This document shows positions 30,854 through 40,846 of a stretch of DNA of 64,000 bases, piece after piece. A model generated the notes under the pieces. The model was given only the letters and a program-made list of their open reading frames with translations, had not been told where the DNA came from and ran no database searches. Positions within the stretch are counted from its first letter, which is position 1, and each line of letters starts with the position of its first letter. Origin of the DNA: Paracoccaceae bacterium (lineage in GTDB: Bacteria; Pseudomonadota; Alphaproteobacteria; Rhodobacterales; Rhodobacteraceae). The stretch spans positions 1 through 64,000 of the forward strand of contig JAJEBQ010000018.1 of NCBI GenBank assembly GCA_022822495.1. Direction: 5' to 3'. A program made the position numbers and the translations under genes.

Positions 30854-31510
30854 TTAACTGGCTCCCTCACTTTGTGCCAAACTTACTGCAGGACTGAATT
30901 CATCCTTTTGCCTGGCCATTTCGCTCAAACTTTTGATGCCACTTTCAGGCTCCGATGAGAATCGTCCCTTTCGTGATCCAGGCAAAGGTTTCTTGTTATC
31001 CTGGAGGTCATTGAGCAAGGTTTCAAAACTCGCACGAGAAAGATCCTCGTAATAATCTTTGCCTATTTGGACCATCGGTGCGTTGGCACAAGCCCCAAGG
31101 CATTCGACTTCTTCCCAGCTAAATCTGCCACAAGGTGATACTTGATGGGGCTTTTCTGCAATGCGCTCCTTACACACCTCAACCAGATCTTCGGCACCAC
31201 AAATCATACAGGATGTTGTTCCACAGACCTGAATATGGGCCGTCGTTCCTACCGGCCGCAACTGGAACATGAAATAAAATGTAGCAACCTCGTAAGCCCT
31301 TATATGCGCCATCCCAAGAAAATCAGCAACATATTCCGTTGCCGGCTTGGTAAGCCATCCTTCTTGTTCCTGAGCGCGCCACAAAAGCGGTATGATCGCC
31401 GAAGCCTGCCGCCCTTCAGGGTATTTTGTAATTTGTGCCTCAGCCCATTTCCTGTTTTCTTCTGAAAACGCGAAACTCTCGGGTTGGGTATGATGAAACC
31501 GTCTTAACAT
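30854..31510 (-). CDS. nuoE: NADH-quinone oxidoreductase subunit E
   Basis: Thioredoxin-fold subunit binding the [2Fe-2S] cluster N1a, 218 residues. The four cysteines lie in [13 protein letters not shown] (the first and second positions) and [10 protein letters not shown]. The C-terminal 50 residues are a polar extension, as in many alphaproteobacterial NuoE proteins. A 48-base gap separates it from nuoD. Confidence 0.96.
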   Translation of the reverse strand: MLRRFHHTQPESFAFSEENRKWAEAQITKYPEGRQASAIIPLLWRAQEQEGWLTKPATEYVADFLGMAHIRAYEVATFYFMFQLRPVGTTAHIQVCGTTSCMICGAEDLVEVCKERIAEKPHQVSPCGRFSWEEVECLGACANAPMVQIGKDYYEDLSRASFETLLNDLQDNKKPLPGSRKGRFSSEPESGIKSLSEMARQKDEFSPAVSLAQSEGAS

Positions 31511-31558
31511 TGCTTATAAAATATTCTTATCTCTTCTCTTGGCCGAAAATTTCAACAC

Positions 31559-32752
31559 CTACCTGTCTATCTCACCGAACACAACATCAAGTGATCCGAT
31601 GACCGCAGACACATCAGCCAGCAAATGCCCCTTGCAAAGTTGATCCATCGCTTGCAGGTGCAAAAATCCAGGTGCTCTTATTTTGGCTCGATAAGGACGG
31701 TTGGAACCATCCGATATTAGATAGACGCCAAATTCCCCCTTGGGGGCTTCAACAGCTGCATAGACTTCCCCTTCGGGGACATGAAAGCCTTCCGTATATA
31801 ATTTGAAATGGTGAATGAGTGCCTCCATGGATTGTTTCATTTCGCTCCGGGTCGGAGGTGATATTTTACCCCGAGTCAAAATATCCCCCTCAGTATTCTT
31901 GAGTTTTTCGATTACCTGTCTGATAATTTTGAGGCTTTCCGCCATCTCTTTCATTCGACAAAGATACCTGTCGTAGCAATCACCATTTCTGCCGACTGGT
32001 ATAAGAAAATCCAACTCATCATAACATTCGTAGGGCTGTGCTCGTCTTAGATCCCAAGCCATACCTGAACCTCTAACCATGACACCAGAAAATCCCCAAT
32101 CAAGTGCTTCCTGTTGTGAAACTATGGCAATATCCACATTGCGTTGTTTGAAAATGCGGTTTTCGGTCAAAAGGTCGTCAATATCATTGAGTGTCTTTGG
32201 AAACTCTTCAGACCATTTATAAATGTCAGCGATCAATTCGGGTGGCAGGTCACGATGGACTCCCCCTGGTCTGAAATAAGCCGAATGCAATCTTGCCCCA
32301 CAGGCTCTTTCATAAAACACCATCAATTTTTCGCGTTCCTCAAAACCCCAAAGGGGTGGAGTAAGTGCGCCAACGTCCATTGCCTGTGTGGTTACATTCA
32401 AGAGGTGGTTCAAAATACGGCCGATTTCCGAGTACAGGACTCTGATGAGAGAGGCCCTTTTGGGTATTTCTGTTTTGGTAAGTTTTTCGATGGCCAGACA
32501 CCAGGCATGTTCCTGATTCATTGGTGCAACGTAATCCAACCGATCAAAGTACGGCAGGTTCTGCAGGTAAGTCCTGCTTTCCATCAATTTTTCAGTGCCT
32601 CTGTGAAGAAGTCCAATATGGGGGTCACAACGAGTAACAACTTCACCATCAAGTTCCAATACCAATCGCAACACACCATGAGCGGCTGGATGCTGAGGTC
32701 CAAAATTGATGTTGAAATTGCGGACCTGATTTTCAGGAGGCGTTTCGGTCAG
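31559..32752 (-). CDS. nuoD: NADH-quinone oxidoreductase subunit D, probable CTG start
   Basis: Quinone-site subunit of complex I, 397 residues if translation starts at the CTG at 32752-32750. The frame from CTG reads [25 protein letters not shown], the expected alphaproteobacterial N-terminus, and the HPAAHG loop carries the quinone-site histidine. The nearest ATG/GTG/TTG in frame is GTG 32674, which would remove this loop and leave 371 residues. Between the nuoC stop (TAG 32798-32800, same frame) and the CTG there is no standard start. AGGGAGGGG lies just upstream of the CTG. Later motifs are normal ([31 protein letters not shown]). Confidence 0.85.
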   Translation of the reverse strand: MTETPPENQVRNFNINFGPQHPAAHGVLRLVLELDGEVVTRCDPHIGLLHRGTEKLMESRTYLQNLPYFDRLDYVAPMNQEHAWCLAIEKLTKTEIPKRASLIRVLYSEIGRILNHLLNVTTQAMDVGALTPPLWGFEEREKLMVFYERACGARLHSAYFRPGGVHRDLPPELIADIYKWSEEFPKTLNDIDDLLTENRIFKQRNVDIAIVSQQEALDWGFSGVMVRGSGMAWDLRRAQPYECYDELDFLIPVGRNGDCYDRYLCRMKEMAESLKIIRQVIEKLKNTEGDILTRGKISPPTRSEMKQSMEALIHHFKLYTEGFHVPEGEVYAAVEAPKGEFGVYLISDGSNRPYRAKIRAPGFLHLQAMDQLCKGHLLADVSAVIGSLDVVFGEIDR

Positions 32753-32755
32753 TTT

Positions 32756-32764
32756 CCCCTCCCT
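32756..32764 (-). promoter_or_regulatory. Strong Shine-Dalgarno supporting the nuoD CTG start
   Basis: On the minus strand AGGGAGGGG is followed by AAA and then CTG. It is one of the purine-richest ribosome-binding sites in the operon. Its spacing suits the CTG. No other start codon in any frame fits it and gives NuoD. Confidence 0.6.
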
Positions 32765-32797
32765 ACTTGCATTATGGTATGCCCGGAAATCATAATG

Positions 32798-33415
32798 CTA
32801 CCTGCTTTCCTCTTCCTGCTCCGGTTCGGTTGATTGAATAACTTCGCCCATCCCTTCCCATGGGCTTTCGAAATCAAAATTTCTGAACTCCTGAACCAAT
32901 TCCACCGGTTCATAAACGACTTTTTTCTGAACCTCATCATAACGGACTTCGTTAAATCCTGTCAGGGGAAAATCCTTTCTAAGCGGATGCCCCGCAAAGC
33001 CATAATCAGTCAATATCCGTCGTAAATCCGGGTGGCCTGAAAAAGGTATGCCGTACATATCAAACACCTCTCTTTCAAACCAGTTGGCACTAGGAAACAA
33101 GCCCACCAAAGATGGAACCATATCACCCTCGGCAATCTGTGTCTTGACCCTGACCCTCTGATTTAGATTCATGGACAAAAGATGATAGACCACATCAAAC
33201 CGTTTTTCTCGGCTAGGATAATCGACAGCGGTTATATCAACCAAAGTGGTAAATTGGCATCCCGAATTTTTCTTGAGAAATTCCATCAGGGTTAAAATTT
33301 CACTGGTTTTGGCGACCAAGACAAGTTCTTCATTGTCTATAACTGAGAATTCCAGGGCATTCTCCTGTGCCTGATGAACATGTTCCTTTAATTGTACTAA
33401 ATCCTTGGGATACAT
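32798..33415 (-). CDS. nuoC: NADH-quinone oxidoreductase subunit C
   Basis: Peripheral-arm subunit, 205 residues. Family signatures are [23 protein letters not shown] and HPLRKDFPL, with the C-terminal VEPVQEFR-like [13 protein letters not shown]. The stop is TAG and lies in the same frame as nuoD, 45 bases before the CTG used there. A gap of 9 bases separates it from nuoB. Confidence 0.96.
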   Translation of the reverse strand: MYPKDLVQLKEHVHQAQENALEFSVIDNEELVLVAKTSEILTLMEFLKKNSGCQFTTLVDITAVDYPSREKRFDVVYHLLSMNLNQRVRVKTQIAEGDMVPSLVGLFPSANWFEREVFDMYGIPFSGHPDLRRILTDYGFAGHPLRKDFPLTGFNEVRYDEVQKKVVYEPVELVQEFRNFDFESPWEGMGEVIQSTEPEQEEESR

Positions 33416-33424
33416 GGTCAGGTC

Positions 33425-33958
33425 CTAACGAACAATTGTTCCAGTTCGACGGATTTTTCTCTGCAACTGTAAAATACCATAGAGAAGGGCTTCGGCTGTT
33501 GGTGGGCAACCGGGAACGTATACATCGACAGGAACTATTCTATCGCATCCTCTGACGACTGAATAACTGTAATGATAATATCCTCCACCATTCGCACAGG
33601 ATCCCATTGATATGACATATCTTGGTTCGGGCATCTGGTCATAAACCTTACGTAAGGCTGGTGCCATCTTGTTGGTCAATGTACCGGCAACGATCATGAG
33701 ATCCGATTGTCTTGGAGAGGCCCTTGGCGCAGTACCAAATCTTTCCAGATCGTAGCGTGGCATTGAAGTGTGCATCATTTCCACAGCACAACAGGCAAGA
33801 CCGAAAGTCATCCAATGGAGTGACCCTGTTCGGGCCCAGTTAATAACATCCTCGGCGGTGGTTAATATAAATCCTTTGTCCTGCAACTCGTTGTTGGGAA
33901 TCTCGGTCAGGGATATTCCCTTGGGAGCGGGGTTGTCCGATGCTTTCGTTACTCCCAT
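33425..33958 (-). CDS. nuoB: NADH-quinone oxidoreductase subunit B
   Basis: Carries the terminal cluster N2 that reduces quinone, 177 residues from ATG 33958. Cluster ligands are seen in [22 protein letters not shown] and [15 protein letters not shown]. An upstream in-frame start at 33979 would lie inside nuoA. The ATG at 33958 is preceded by AAAGGAG at the right distance and overlaps the nuoA end by 10 bases. The stop is TAG. Confidence 0.96.
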   Translation of the reverse strand: MGVTKASDNPAPKGISLTEIPNNELQDKGFILTTAEDVINWARTGSLHWMTFGLACCAVEMMHTSMPRYDLERFGTAPRASPRQSDLMIVAGTLTNKMAPALRKVYDQMPEPRYVISMGSCANGGGYYHYSYSVVRGCDRIVPVDVYVPGCPPTAEALLYGILQLQRKIRRTGTIVR

Positions 33959-34314
33959 TCCAAGGCTCCTTTCTTCCACTCATAAATGAAACCAACCGTC
34001 AGCACACCTAGAAATACCATCATTGACCAGAAACCAAACGCTCCATTGTTACTAAAGGATGCTGCCCAGGGAAATAAAAAGGCTACCTCAAGATCAAAAA
34101 TTATGAAAAGAATGGCCACCAGATAAAATCTTACGTCAAATTTCATCCGAGAATCATCAAAGGCATTGAAGCCGCATTCATATGTGGACACTTTCTCCGG
34201 GTCTGGGCGGTAAACAGCGATAACAACTGCAGATAAAGCCAAAATCAGGCCAAAGCCGATTGCAACACCTACAAATACAAGTACTGCCAAATATTCTCTT
34301 AGTAACTCTTCCAA
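33949..34314 (-). CDS. nuoA: NADH-quinone oxidoreductase subunit A
   Basis: First gene of the operon: a three-helix membrane subunit of 121 residues. The conserved loop [20 protein letters not shown] and the helix [13 protein letters not shown] are complete. The start is TTG 34314 behind an AAGGG run, giving [14 protein letters not shown]. The operon continues without interruption for 14 nuo genes. Confidence 0.96.
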   Translation of the reverse strand: MEELLREYLAVLVFVGVAIGFGLILALSAVVIAVYRPDPEKVSTYECGFNAFDDSRMKFDVRFYLVAILFIIFDLEVAFLFPWAASFSNNGAFGFWSMMVFLGVLTVGFIYEWKKGALEWE

Positions 34315-34746
34315 CGGTGTCCCTTATCCCTACTTCAAAACAATTTATTCAGTCAAACTTAATCTCAAGGTTTTGTCGAGTGTATGACATCTGTCCTTTT
34401 TGATTCTGGAAATGTTTAATTCCACTTATCAAACTTATTATTTCTGTTGATTCTAATATCCTTCAGGCTGTTTGTGTTGTTTTAATTTGTTATGGCTGAA
34501 TTTTCAATAACATCATTTACCGTTAACTCTATTTTCGTGTTTAATTTTTCATAACCAATTTATCCTGTTAAAGGTCAAATGAGATGACCTTCTAGCGCCA
34601 ATCAAACTGTACAACAATTTTTCTATCAAATGTGAGGGAAGAGTAGAAGATCTGGTCGGTACAAAAATCACAACCTTTCAGTGCATGTGAAACTCTTGCC
34701 TTCCTGATGGTTGGCTGTCATCCATTCTCCACGGAAAATCACTACC
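34315..34746. other. Intergenic region upstream of the nuo operon
   Basis: AT-rich and without a supported gene. It should contain the nuo promoter (read leftwards) and the downstream region of the broken ATPase-ankyrin gene. I see a TTGACT on the minus strand at 34351-34356 but no convincing -10 partner, so I do not place a promoter. Confidence 0.4.
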
Positions 34747-36402
34747 TTAGTGGTCGGGAGCATTGGATGAATATGGCTTGCCATCGCCATGATCAGTGCG
34801 ATCAGTGTTCCCTGATTCGTTTGCAGTTCCAGGAGTTTTCGAAATCTTCTTCAGCCTAGAGTGGCAGGCTGTTCCTTCCCGAGCCACTTCTAGGGGACGG
34901 TTACCATTTCTGTCACAAATTTCGGGATCTGCTCCTTCCATTAGCAGGACATCTACCATTTTCTCCTAGTTGTTTTCAGCGGCGATGTGTAGGGGTGTTC
35001 GACACCAGGGGTCCTGCCCGTTCAGATCTTCACCCATGCCGAGTACCATTCTCATACTCTGTTCATTCCCACCATAGGCTGCCAGGTGTACCCTTCCCCC
35101 GGCTGATGCGACCGTATAGGATTTCAGGGAAGGAATCGGACAATGATAAACTTTCAAATTTTGGTCTCCAATCGCATGAATCAGGCCGTTTCGAAGGAAG
35201 GTATCAAAATTGACACCGTCGAATCCCTCTTGGCTGGCTGGATCAATCCTATATTTCTGCAGGGTCTGGCTGATACGTTCTTCAATGGCCTCGCTTCCAA
35301 AATTTTTATCGAGTCCAGCCATGATTTCGCCCGGAAGATTATGCCCTCCACCCTGCTTAAGCCCAACCTTTTCAAAGGGCGTCAGGCGAGTGCCGTAATA
35401 TCTTGTGCGTGATTGCATAGACGTCAGTTTAACACGCTCATAATTGACCTGAATTAAATCACCATTTGTTCTAATCAGGTCTTGTCCTAACGCTGACATA
35501 ACATTCTGTAGGTGCTTTGGCTAGTAGTCAGCCAATCTCACTACCCGGTCGGACCATATCCTTATGATCTCTGGCTCTGCCCTTATGTTGAAATATCTGA
35601 TGAATTTGCCGAAGGAGGACCGTACTTCGAATTCACTCAGGGGTTGAATATTATCGACACTTTTATCCGCCAGACGAGTAATACTTCCCCTTTTCTCAAT
35701 TATATCACAACTGTTGGAAAGTCCTCCCATCACAGGTAGAATCGGATTCCCATTACTGCCATTATGAAGAAACTGGATTATTTCCTGGATTTCACCTGCC
35801 CTCGGTTGGGATGTAACCAGATCTATGCTTTGTATCTCATCTATCAGCAATAAAATTGTTACACCCCTTGGGACAAGTGTTTTGTCAGGAGTTCGGGTTA
35901 TTTTACCACTTATTTGTCCGCCAATTTCTCCAACATGACCTTGCAATTTCATGCTCATGGAATTTACATTTTCAAACAGATTCCCCAGCAACTCATGAAT
36001 ACGCAAGCGAGGGAATTTTCTGGCTATTCTTTGTGCCGATGCGTGTATATTAATACAAAGGGAATCATAGGATAAACCCATCGGTGTTGTTATGACTACT
36101 GGAACCGTTCTGTTTTCCAAGTGAGAATCTCCCCAGTCCTTGATCATGGAACTTTCAATTTTCTCCATGAGAGAGGTCTTCCCTATTCCGGGGGGACCCT
36201 GGATAACCTGCGTCAACCCTGGAGCAGCTCGGTATGAATAATTGTTAGCGGATGCCCGTGCGGTTCTGTCACTGATATCTTTGCTTCTACCCTTGATTTC
36301 CTTTATCAGGTCATGCCTACCAGCAAAACAGGGATTCAAAGCCCGGTCGTCAAACCGAATGAACTTGGCCATCTCCTCGGCATCAAAATCCGAATGAGCC
36401 AT
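34747..36402 (-). pseudogene. AAA ATPase-ankyrin protein gene with two in-frame amber codons
   Basis: One reading frame of 552 codons, in three pieces. Piece one (36402-35521) is a P-loop ATPase with Walker A Q-G69-P-P-G-I-G-K-T-S and Walker B LLLIDEIQ (D188/E189). It stops at TAG 35521-35523 just where such ATPases usually read a Trp-Pro (ADY-stop-PKHLQN). Piece two (35499-34966) continues in frame into a first ankyrin repeat (PWCRTPLHIAAENN) and stops at TAG 34966-34968. Piece three (ends TAA 34747) continues the ankyrin repeat (EKMVDVLLMEGADPEI). Both breaks fall inside conserved structure, so they are probably nonsense mutations. The first piece alone could still be made. Function is unknown. 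Confidence 0.7.
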
Positions 36403-36661
36403 TTGAATCTCCTATATTCTGCCAATCTCGCCTGCCAGTATAGTAATGAACTTCTTCCCTCTCAAAATCAAGTAAATGTGTTGTAACCCACTTTAATGAT
36501 TGCCAATCTATTTGCCCTTTTGCAGTGGCAGGAGTTTAATTTTTAAGAAACGAGATTATTTTCTGCAAAATTGAATTTTTATGTGAAATATTTTTTCTTA
36601 TTGTATAACAATCTTGTTGTATTTTAGAGGTAAGGAAAATTGCAAAATCAAGGCGGTTTAG

Positions 36662-37831
36662 ATGGATAACACTTATAAGATCCTGGTTGTTGATGACGAA
36701 CCAGATGTACAACCTCTAATTCTACAAAGATTTAGACGAGAAATTCGTAAAAAGGTCTACGAGTTTGTTTTCGCTGGAAATGGTGTTGAGGCCCTGGAAA
36801 AAATTGCTGCCGACCCTGGCATTGATTTGGTTGTTTCGGATATAAATATGCCGGAGATGGATGGTCTTACCCTGATTAAGAAGATCCCTGACGTTCGGCA
36901 AGATTTATGGAGTATTATCGTCTCTGCCTACGGCGACATGAAAAACATTCGTTCAGCCATGAATGAAGGGGCTTTTGATTTTGTCGTCAAACCGATAGAT
37001 TTCGAAGACCTCAAGTTAACCATAACGCGAACCATCAACCATATCAATGTCTGGCGAGAGGCACAAAATTCCAAAACCAAACTTATAGCTTTAAACCAGG
37101 AATTACAGATCGCCAACAAAATGCAGCAATCCATTTTACCCTCAATCTTGCCGCAAGGAGAAAATTTTAGATTTTTTGGTACGATGAAGCCGGCACGAAA
37201 TGTTGGCGGAGACTTCTTTGATACCGTCAAACTGCCAGATAATAAAATTGCCATGTCTATCGCTGATGTATCGGATAAAGGCGTGCCAGCTGCCTTGTTT
37301 ATGATGTCCAGCCGAACCTTGTTGAAAGGCTCGGCTATAGCCAAAACTGATCCTTCGGTAGTTTTGAAAGATGTCAACGAACTGCTTATTGAGGATAATG
37401 ATGCAGGCATGTTTGTAACACTTATTTATGGGGTTTTTGATACTGCTACAGGTGTGTTGAATTATGCCAATGGAGGCCATAATCCACCCATTCTGATTAA
37501 GGAAAATGGCGAGGGTGGTTATGTCGGCATGCCAGGAGGTATTGCGCTCGGAATGTTCCCTGGATTCGGGTTTGATACCATGGAAATTACCATGGAAAAG
37601 GGAGATCACATTGTCCTCTACACTGATGGCTTCACCGAAGCCATGAATAAAAAAGGTGAACTTTATGGTGAGGACCGATTATTGGAGGTCGTTAAAAATT
37701 CTATTCACAAAAATGGTAGCTCAGATATCGTTAATGACATGGTTCAATCTGTTGATGAATTTTCCAAAGGTATACCCCAGTCGGATGATATCACATGCCT
37801 AATCCTTGAATTTGATGGGGCCCTTTCTTGA
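36662..37831 (+). CDS. Response regulator with SpoIIE-type PP2C phosphatase domain (RsbU-like)
   Basis: Protein of 389 residues. An N-terminal receiver domain (1-125) has the acidic pair D11/D12, phosphoacceptor D60 in VVSDINMPEMDG and K110. A helical linker (130-160) leads to a PP2C/SpoIIE phosphatase domain with GGDFFDTVKLPDNKIAMSIADVSDKG and LYTDGFTEA metal-binding segments. In partner-switching systems this phosphatase dephosphorylates a STAS antagonist in response to a signal. The next gene (anti-sigma-like kinase) overlaps it by 4 bases and a STAS gene lies 0.5 kb further, so the whole switch is present. Confidence 0.93.
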   Translation: MDNTYKILVVDDEPDVQPLILQRFRREIRKKVYEFVFAGNGVEALEKIAADPGIDLVVSDINMPEMDGLTLIKKIPDVRQDLWSIIVSAYGDMKNIRSAMNEGAFDFVVKPIDFEDLKLTITRTINHINVWREAQNSKTKLIALNQELQIANKMQQSILPSILPQGENFRFFGTMKPARNVGGDFFDTVKLPDNKIAMSIADVSDKGVPAALFMMSSRTLLKGSAIAKTDPSVVLKDVNELLIEDNDAGMFVTLIYGVFDTATGVLNYANGGHNPPILIKENGEGGYVGMPGGIALGMFPGFGFDTMEITMEKGDHIVLYTDGFTEAMNKKGELYGEDRLLEVVKNSIHKNGSSDIVNDMVQSVDEFSKGIPQSDDITCLILEFDGALS

Positions 37832-38253
37832 GTACAGAATTAACTTTAGAACTTAATTCAACCGAAAACAGTCTGGAGCAGCTTGAGCAGGCTGTTGATT
37901 ACTTTTCTGTTCGTAGGGATTGGCCTGTTTCTTTGGATTTCAAAATCAAATTGATTTTGGAAGAAGTCGTGTTGAATGCATTAAATTATGGCCACCTAGA
38001 AAAACCAACAAATGTCAGTCTGAAGATTACTGACCTTGATAAGGAAGTGTCGATTGAAATCCTGGATGATGGTAAAGCCTTCAACCCTCTGAAGGATGCC
38101 CCTGTCCCTGATACGGACGCTCCCTTGGAAGAGAGGCCAATCGGAGGTTTAGGAGTGTACTTGGTCAAGACACTTGTTTCAGATATTTCCTATGAACGAA
38201 TAAATGACAAAAACTCATTGTCAATTATTGTTGATAAATCAAACACTGATTGA
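37828..38253 (+). CDS. RsbW-like serine kinase/anti-sigma factor
   Basis: GHKL-type ATPase of 141 residues. N-box E45-E46-V-V-L-N50-A-L-N-Y-G-H, G1 box ILDDGKAFNP (about 78-88) and G2 box G-G-L-G-V-Y-L-V-K (107-114) are intact. Such proteins phosphorylate a STAS partner and bind a sigma factor or another target. The start is TTG 37828, overlapping the stop of the phosphatase gene (TTGA). No sigma factor gene lies nearby, so the controlled target is unknown. Confidence 0.9.
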   Translation: MSTELTLELNSTENSLEQLEQAVDYFSVRRDWPVSLDFKIKLILEEVVLNALNYGHLEKPTNVSLKITDLDKEVSIEILDDGKAFNPLKDAPVPDTDAPLEERPIGGLGVYLVKTLVSDISYERINDKNSLSIIVDKSNTD

Positions 38254-38318
38254 ATCCCCCCACGACCGAGAAGAGGTTACAAAAACCTACCAATAATTAA
38301 ATATGGATTGGGTAAGAG

Positions 38319-38654
38319 TTAACTCAAACTGGAAACAGCTTTGGCTCTGTCGGGATGAATGGGAATGACTTTGTTAAATCCGCTAATTTCAAAGACTTCA
38401 AGAATTTGGTCTGACAATGAACAAAGGGCAAGTTTCTGACCTTTTGAATTGAGAGTTTTGGCGATCAAAAGGATGGCTCTCAAACCAGCACTGCTGATGT
38501 AAACCAAATCTTCCAGATCAATAACAAGGGATAATCCTCCCTCACCAAGTTCCGTTTTTAATGTCTCTTCAAAATCCCTTGAGTTTGTACCATCCAATCT
38601 ACCCATAGGTTTTGAAATCAAAATGTTACCCTCTTTTGTGGCATTAATATCCAT
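38319..38654 (-). CDS. STAS-domain anti-sigma factor antagonist
   Basis: Single STAS domain of 111 residues. The phosphorylatable serine region is DLEDLVYISSAGLRAILL (S54/S55), as in SpoIIAA and RsbV. It is convergent with the kinase gene, 65 bases apart, which is unusual since STAS and kinase genes normally share an operon. It is the expected substrate of both neighbours: phosphorylated by the RsbW-like kinase and dephosphorylated by the RsbU-like phosphatase. Confidence 0.9.
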   Translation of the reverse strand: MDINATKEGNILISKPMGRLDGTNSRDFEETLKTELGEGGLSLVIDLEDLVYISSAGLRAILLIAKTLNSKGQKLALCSLSDQILEVFEISGFNKVIPIHPDRAKAVSSLS

Positions 38655-38815
38655 AAAATATGACCCTTTAACCTAATTCACCTAAATCCTTATAGGGAGT
38701 CCAAATTATCTAACAACCGAAAATTAAGTCTCATATCCAAAGATTCAACCATCAAATTTGGAATTAACAAAATTTCTTTGCACAAGGTTATACAATAATT
38801 TATCAAAGCCCTATG

Positions 38816-39604
38816 TCAATTGGTTTTGATATTCCAAGAAGGCTTGGTATTTAAAAAATATGATTGTACTCCTTCCTGAGCTTCTTTTCCACTCCAAATT
38901 TTTATCAGTGCGGTAACCGTTTTGTTGATCGTTTCATCTGTTATTTGTTTACCCAACTGTCGGTAGAGTTGCTTTGTTGCCTTGACCGCTTCCGGTGAAC
39001 CTCCCAGATAAATATCGGCTCTTTTGTCAGAAACAGATTCCAAATCTTCCTGGGATACGATTTCATCAACCAATCCGACTTTACGAGCTTCATCCACGTG
39101 AAACACCTTACCTGACAGCAACAGTCTATTGCCTGCCTTGTTACCGAGCACTCTGTGAACGTATGGCGATATAGTCGCTGGTATAAGACCAAGCTTCACT
39201 TCAGAAAAACTAAATTTAGAATCACTTGTTGTGATGACTTCATCAGATAAAACGACTAAACCCAGGCCACCTCCAAATGCACCACCTTGTACAGATGCCA
39301 GGATAGGAACCTTGATGTCAAACCACGCCTTCAACATTTTTGCGAGGGACATCGCCTCCTGGTATTTTTCTTCGCGAGAACTTTCCGTCTGCTTTTTCAT
39401 CCATTCCAAGTCTGCGCCCGCACAAAAGAAATTTCCTTCGCCCCTTAAATTTACGATCCGGATTTCTGACTTCCGGTTAATGGTGTCAGCTATATCCCTA
39501 AGCTCAAGAATCATACTCGCATTGAAGGCATTCTTTTTTTCAGGCCGATTCAATACAACCCTTGCAACACCCGTGCTTTGTATCTCCAACTTTACCCTAC
39601 TCAT
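38816..39604 (-). CDS. Enoyl-CoA hydratase/isomerase family protein
   Basis: Crotonase-fold enzyme of 262 residues. The oxyanion-hole segments are present (FFCAGADLEWMK near 60-70 and GGAFGGGLGLV near 108-118), with the SEVKLGLIPATISPYV signature. The closest kind I recognise is methylglutaconyl-CoA hydratase of leucine breakdown, but substrate specificity in this family is hard to read. The isovaleryl-CoA dehydrogenase gene 4 kb away supports a leucine role. The next gene (BKACE) is 34 bases upstream on the same strand. Confidence 0.85.
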   Translation of the reverse strand: MSRVKLEIQSTGVARVVLNRPEKKNAFNASMILELRDIADTINRKSEIRIVNLRGEGNFFCAGADLEWMKKQTESSREEKYQEAMSLAKMLKAWFDIKVPILASVQGGAFGGGLGLVVLSDEVITTSDSKFSFSEVKLGLIPATISPYVHRVLGNKAGNRLLLSGKVFHVDEARKVGLVDEIVSQEDLESVSDKRADIYLGGSPEAVKATKQLYRQLGKQITDETINKTVTALIKIWSGKEAQEGVQSYFLNTKPSWNIKTN

Positions 39605-39638
39605 CGCAAGTTATACCTGTAAATGACCATTCTGTTAG

Positions 39639-40553
39639 CTATTCGCTCAGGGGAGTTCTTTTTGTTAGGTTCAGTTTTTTTCGGACTTCTTCCGGTCCTA
39701 TTACTCTAACCCCTAGAGCTTCAACGATAGATACCGCTTTTTCAACCAATTGATAATTTTTTGCAAGAACTCCCTTGCTTAAATATAAATTATCTTCCAA
39801 TCCCACTCTTGGATTGCCTCCTGCTAGAACTGTTGCTGCAACGTAGGGCATTTGGTTTCTGCCCAAGGAAAAGGCCGAAAAAATCCAAGTATCCGGCACA
39901 TTATTCACCATTGACAAGTAGGTGTTCAAATCATCAGGTGCTCCCCAAGGAACTCCCATGCAAAGTTGTACCAGTGCTGGCTCAGGTAATATACCCCGCT
40001 GTACCAATCGCTTGGCAAACCAGAGATTACCTGTATCAAAGGCCTCGATTTCAGGCTTAACACCCATTTCAATCATTAATGTGCACATTTTTTCCAACAT
40101 TCCAGGGGTATTCAACATGACATAGTCGGCTTCAGCAAAGTTCATGGATCCACAATCCAGTGTACAAATCTCTGGTCTACATAGTCTGACATGCTCAACT
40201 CTATCATTTGCACTAGCCATATCGGTGCCCTCAGCCAAAGGCAATGGGGAAGTAGTCGGGCCTACAACAAGATCACCCCCCATCCCTGCTGTCAAATTCA
40301 AAACAACATCAACCTCTGAATCTCTTATTCTATCGGTAACTTCCCTGTAATAATCGACTTTTCTGGATGGTATGCCGGTTTCAGGGTCCCTTACATGACA
40401 ATGTACAATTGCTGCCCCTGCCTTCGCTGCTTCAATGGCGCTATTGGCGATTTCTTCGGGTGATCTGGGGACATGTCTGCTTCTGTCCTGTGTACTTCCT
40501 GAGCCTGTCACAGCACAAGTAATGAACACATCCCTACTCATTTCCAAGGGCAT
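39639..40553 (-). CDS. 3-keto-5-aminohexanoate cleavage family protein (BKACE)
   Basis: Zinc-dependent beta-keto acid cleavage enzyme of 304 residues. The metal-binding AAIVHCHVRDPETGIPS motif, the TAGMGGD segment and CTLDCGSMNF are typical. The family splits beta-keto acids with acetyl-CoA to give acetoacetate and a new CoA ester, and members differ in substrate. Here the neighbours are acyl-CoA enzymes, which fits but does not fix the substrate. It probably forms an operon with the downstream hydratase gene. The 293-base region between this gene and phaA is AT-rich and must carry promoters for both directions. Confidence 0.9.
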   Translation of the reverse strand: MPLEMSRDVFITCAVTGSGSTQDRSRHVPRSPEEIANSAIEAAKAGAAIVHCHVRDPETGIPSRKVDYYREVTDRIRDSEVDVVLNLTAGMGGDLVVGPTTSPLPLAEGTDMASANDRVEHVRLCRPEICTLDCGSMNFAEADYVMLNTPGMLEKMCTLMIEMGVKPEIEAFDTGNLWFAKRLVQRGILPEPALVQLCMGVPWGAPDDLNTYLSMVNNVPDTWIFSAFSLGRNQMPYVAATVLAGGNPRVGLEDNLYLSKGVLAKNYQLVEKAVSIVEALGVRVIGPEEVRKKLNLTKRTPLSE

Positions 40554-40846
40554 AGATATTCTCCGTTATTGATTGTTCTGATCTTGTTAACAAAAGATAC
40601 AGAACTTTCTTCAGGTTAATCGGGAAAACAATAATTTCATAATTAATTCACATAAACTCTTCCGATTTAATAATAGAATCAACCTTGAAATTTCAAACAG
40701 ACTCAACACCTTCCTTAGTATAGAATATCAGAGTGCAGTAAACTCATGTTTACTTTGGTTTATTCATTTCATTGTATGGTTTTCCATGTATTTTTGATTT
40801 AAATTCTCTTTGGTCGGGGTGTTTACTAATAGATAAAGGTTAAATT

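Noticed and set aside
32798-36402. Reassignment of UAG to a sense codon, suggested by the double-amber gene and the in-frame nuoC-TAG-nuoD.
   Set aside because: TAG is the natural stop of rnj, nuoN, nuoK, nuoD, nuoC and nuoB here. Reading through nuoN would fuse it to birA, and reading through nuoK would add unrelated residues. UAG is a stop in this genome.
38260-38318. Weak hairpin AGGTT-ACAAA-AACCT between the convergent kinase and STAS genes as a terminator.
   Set aside because: The stem is 5 bp with low GC and no T-run follows on either strand.
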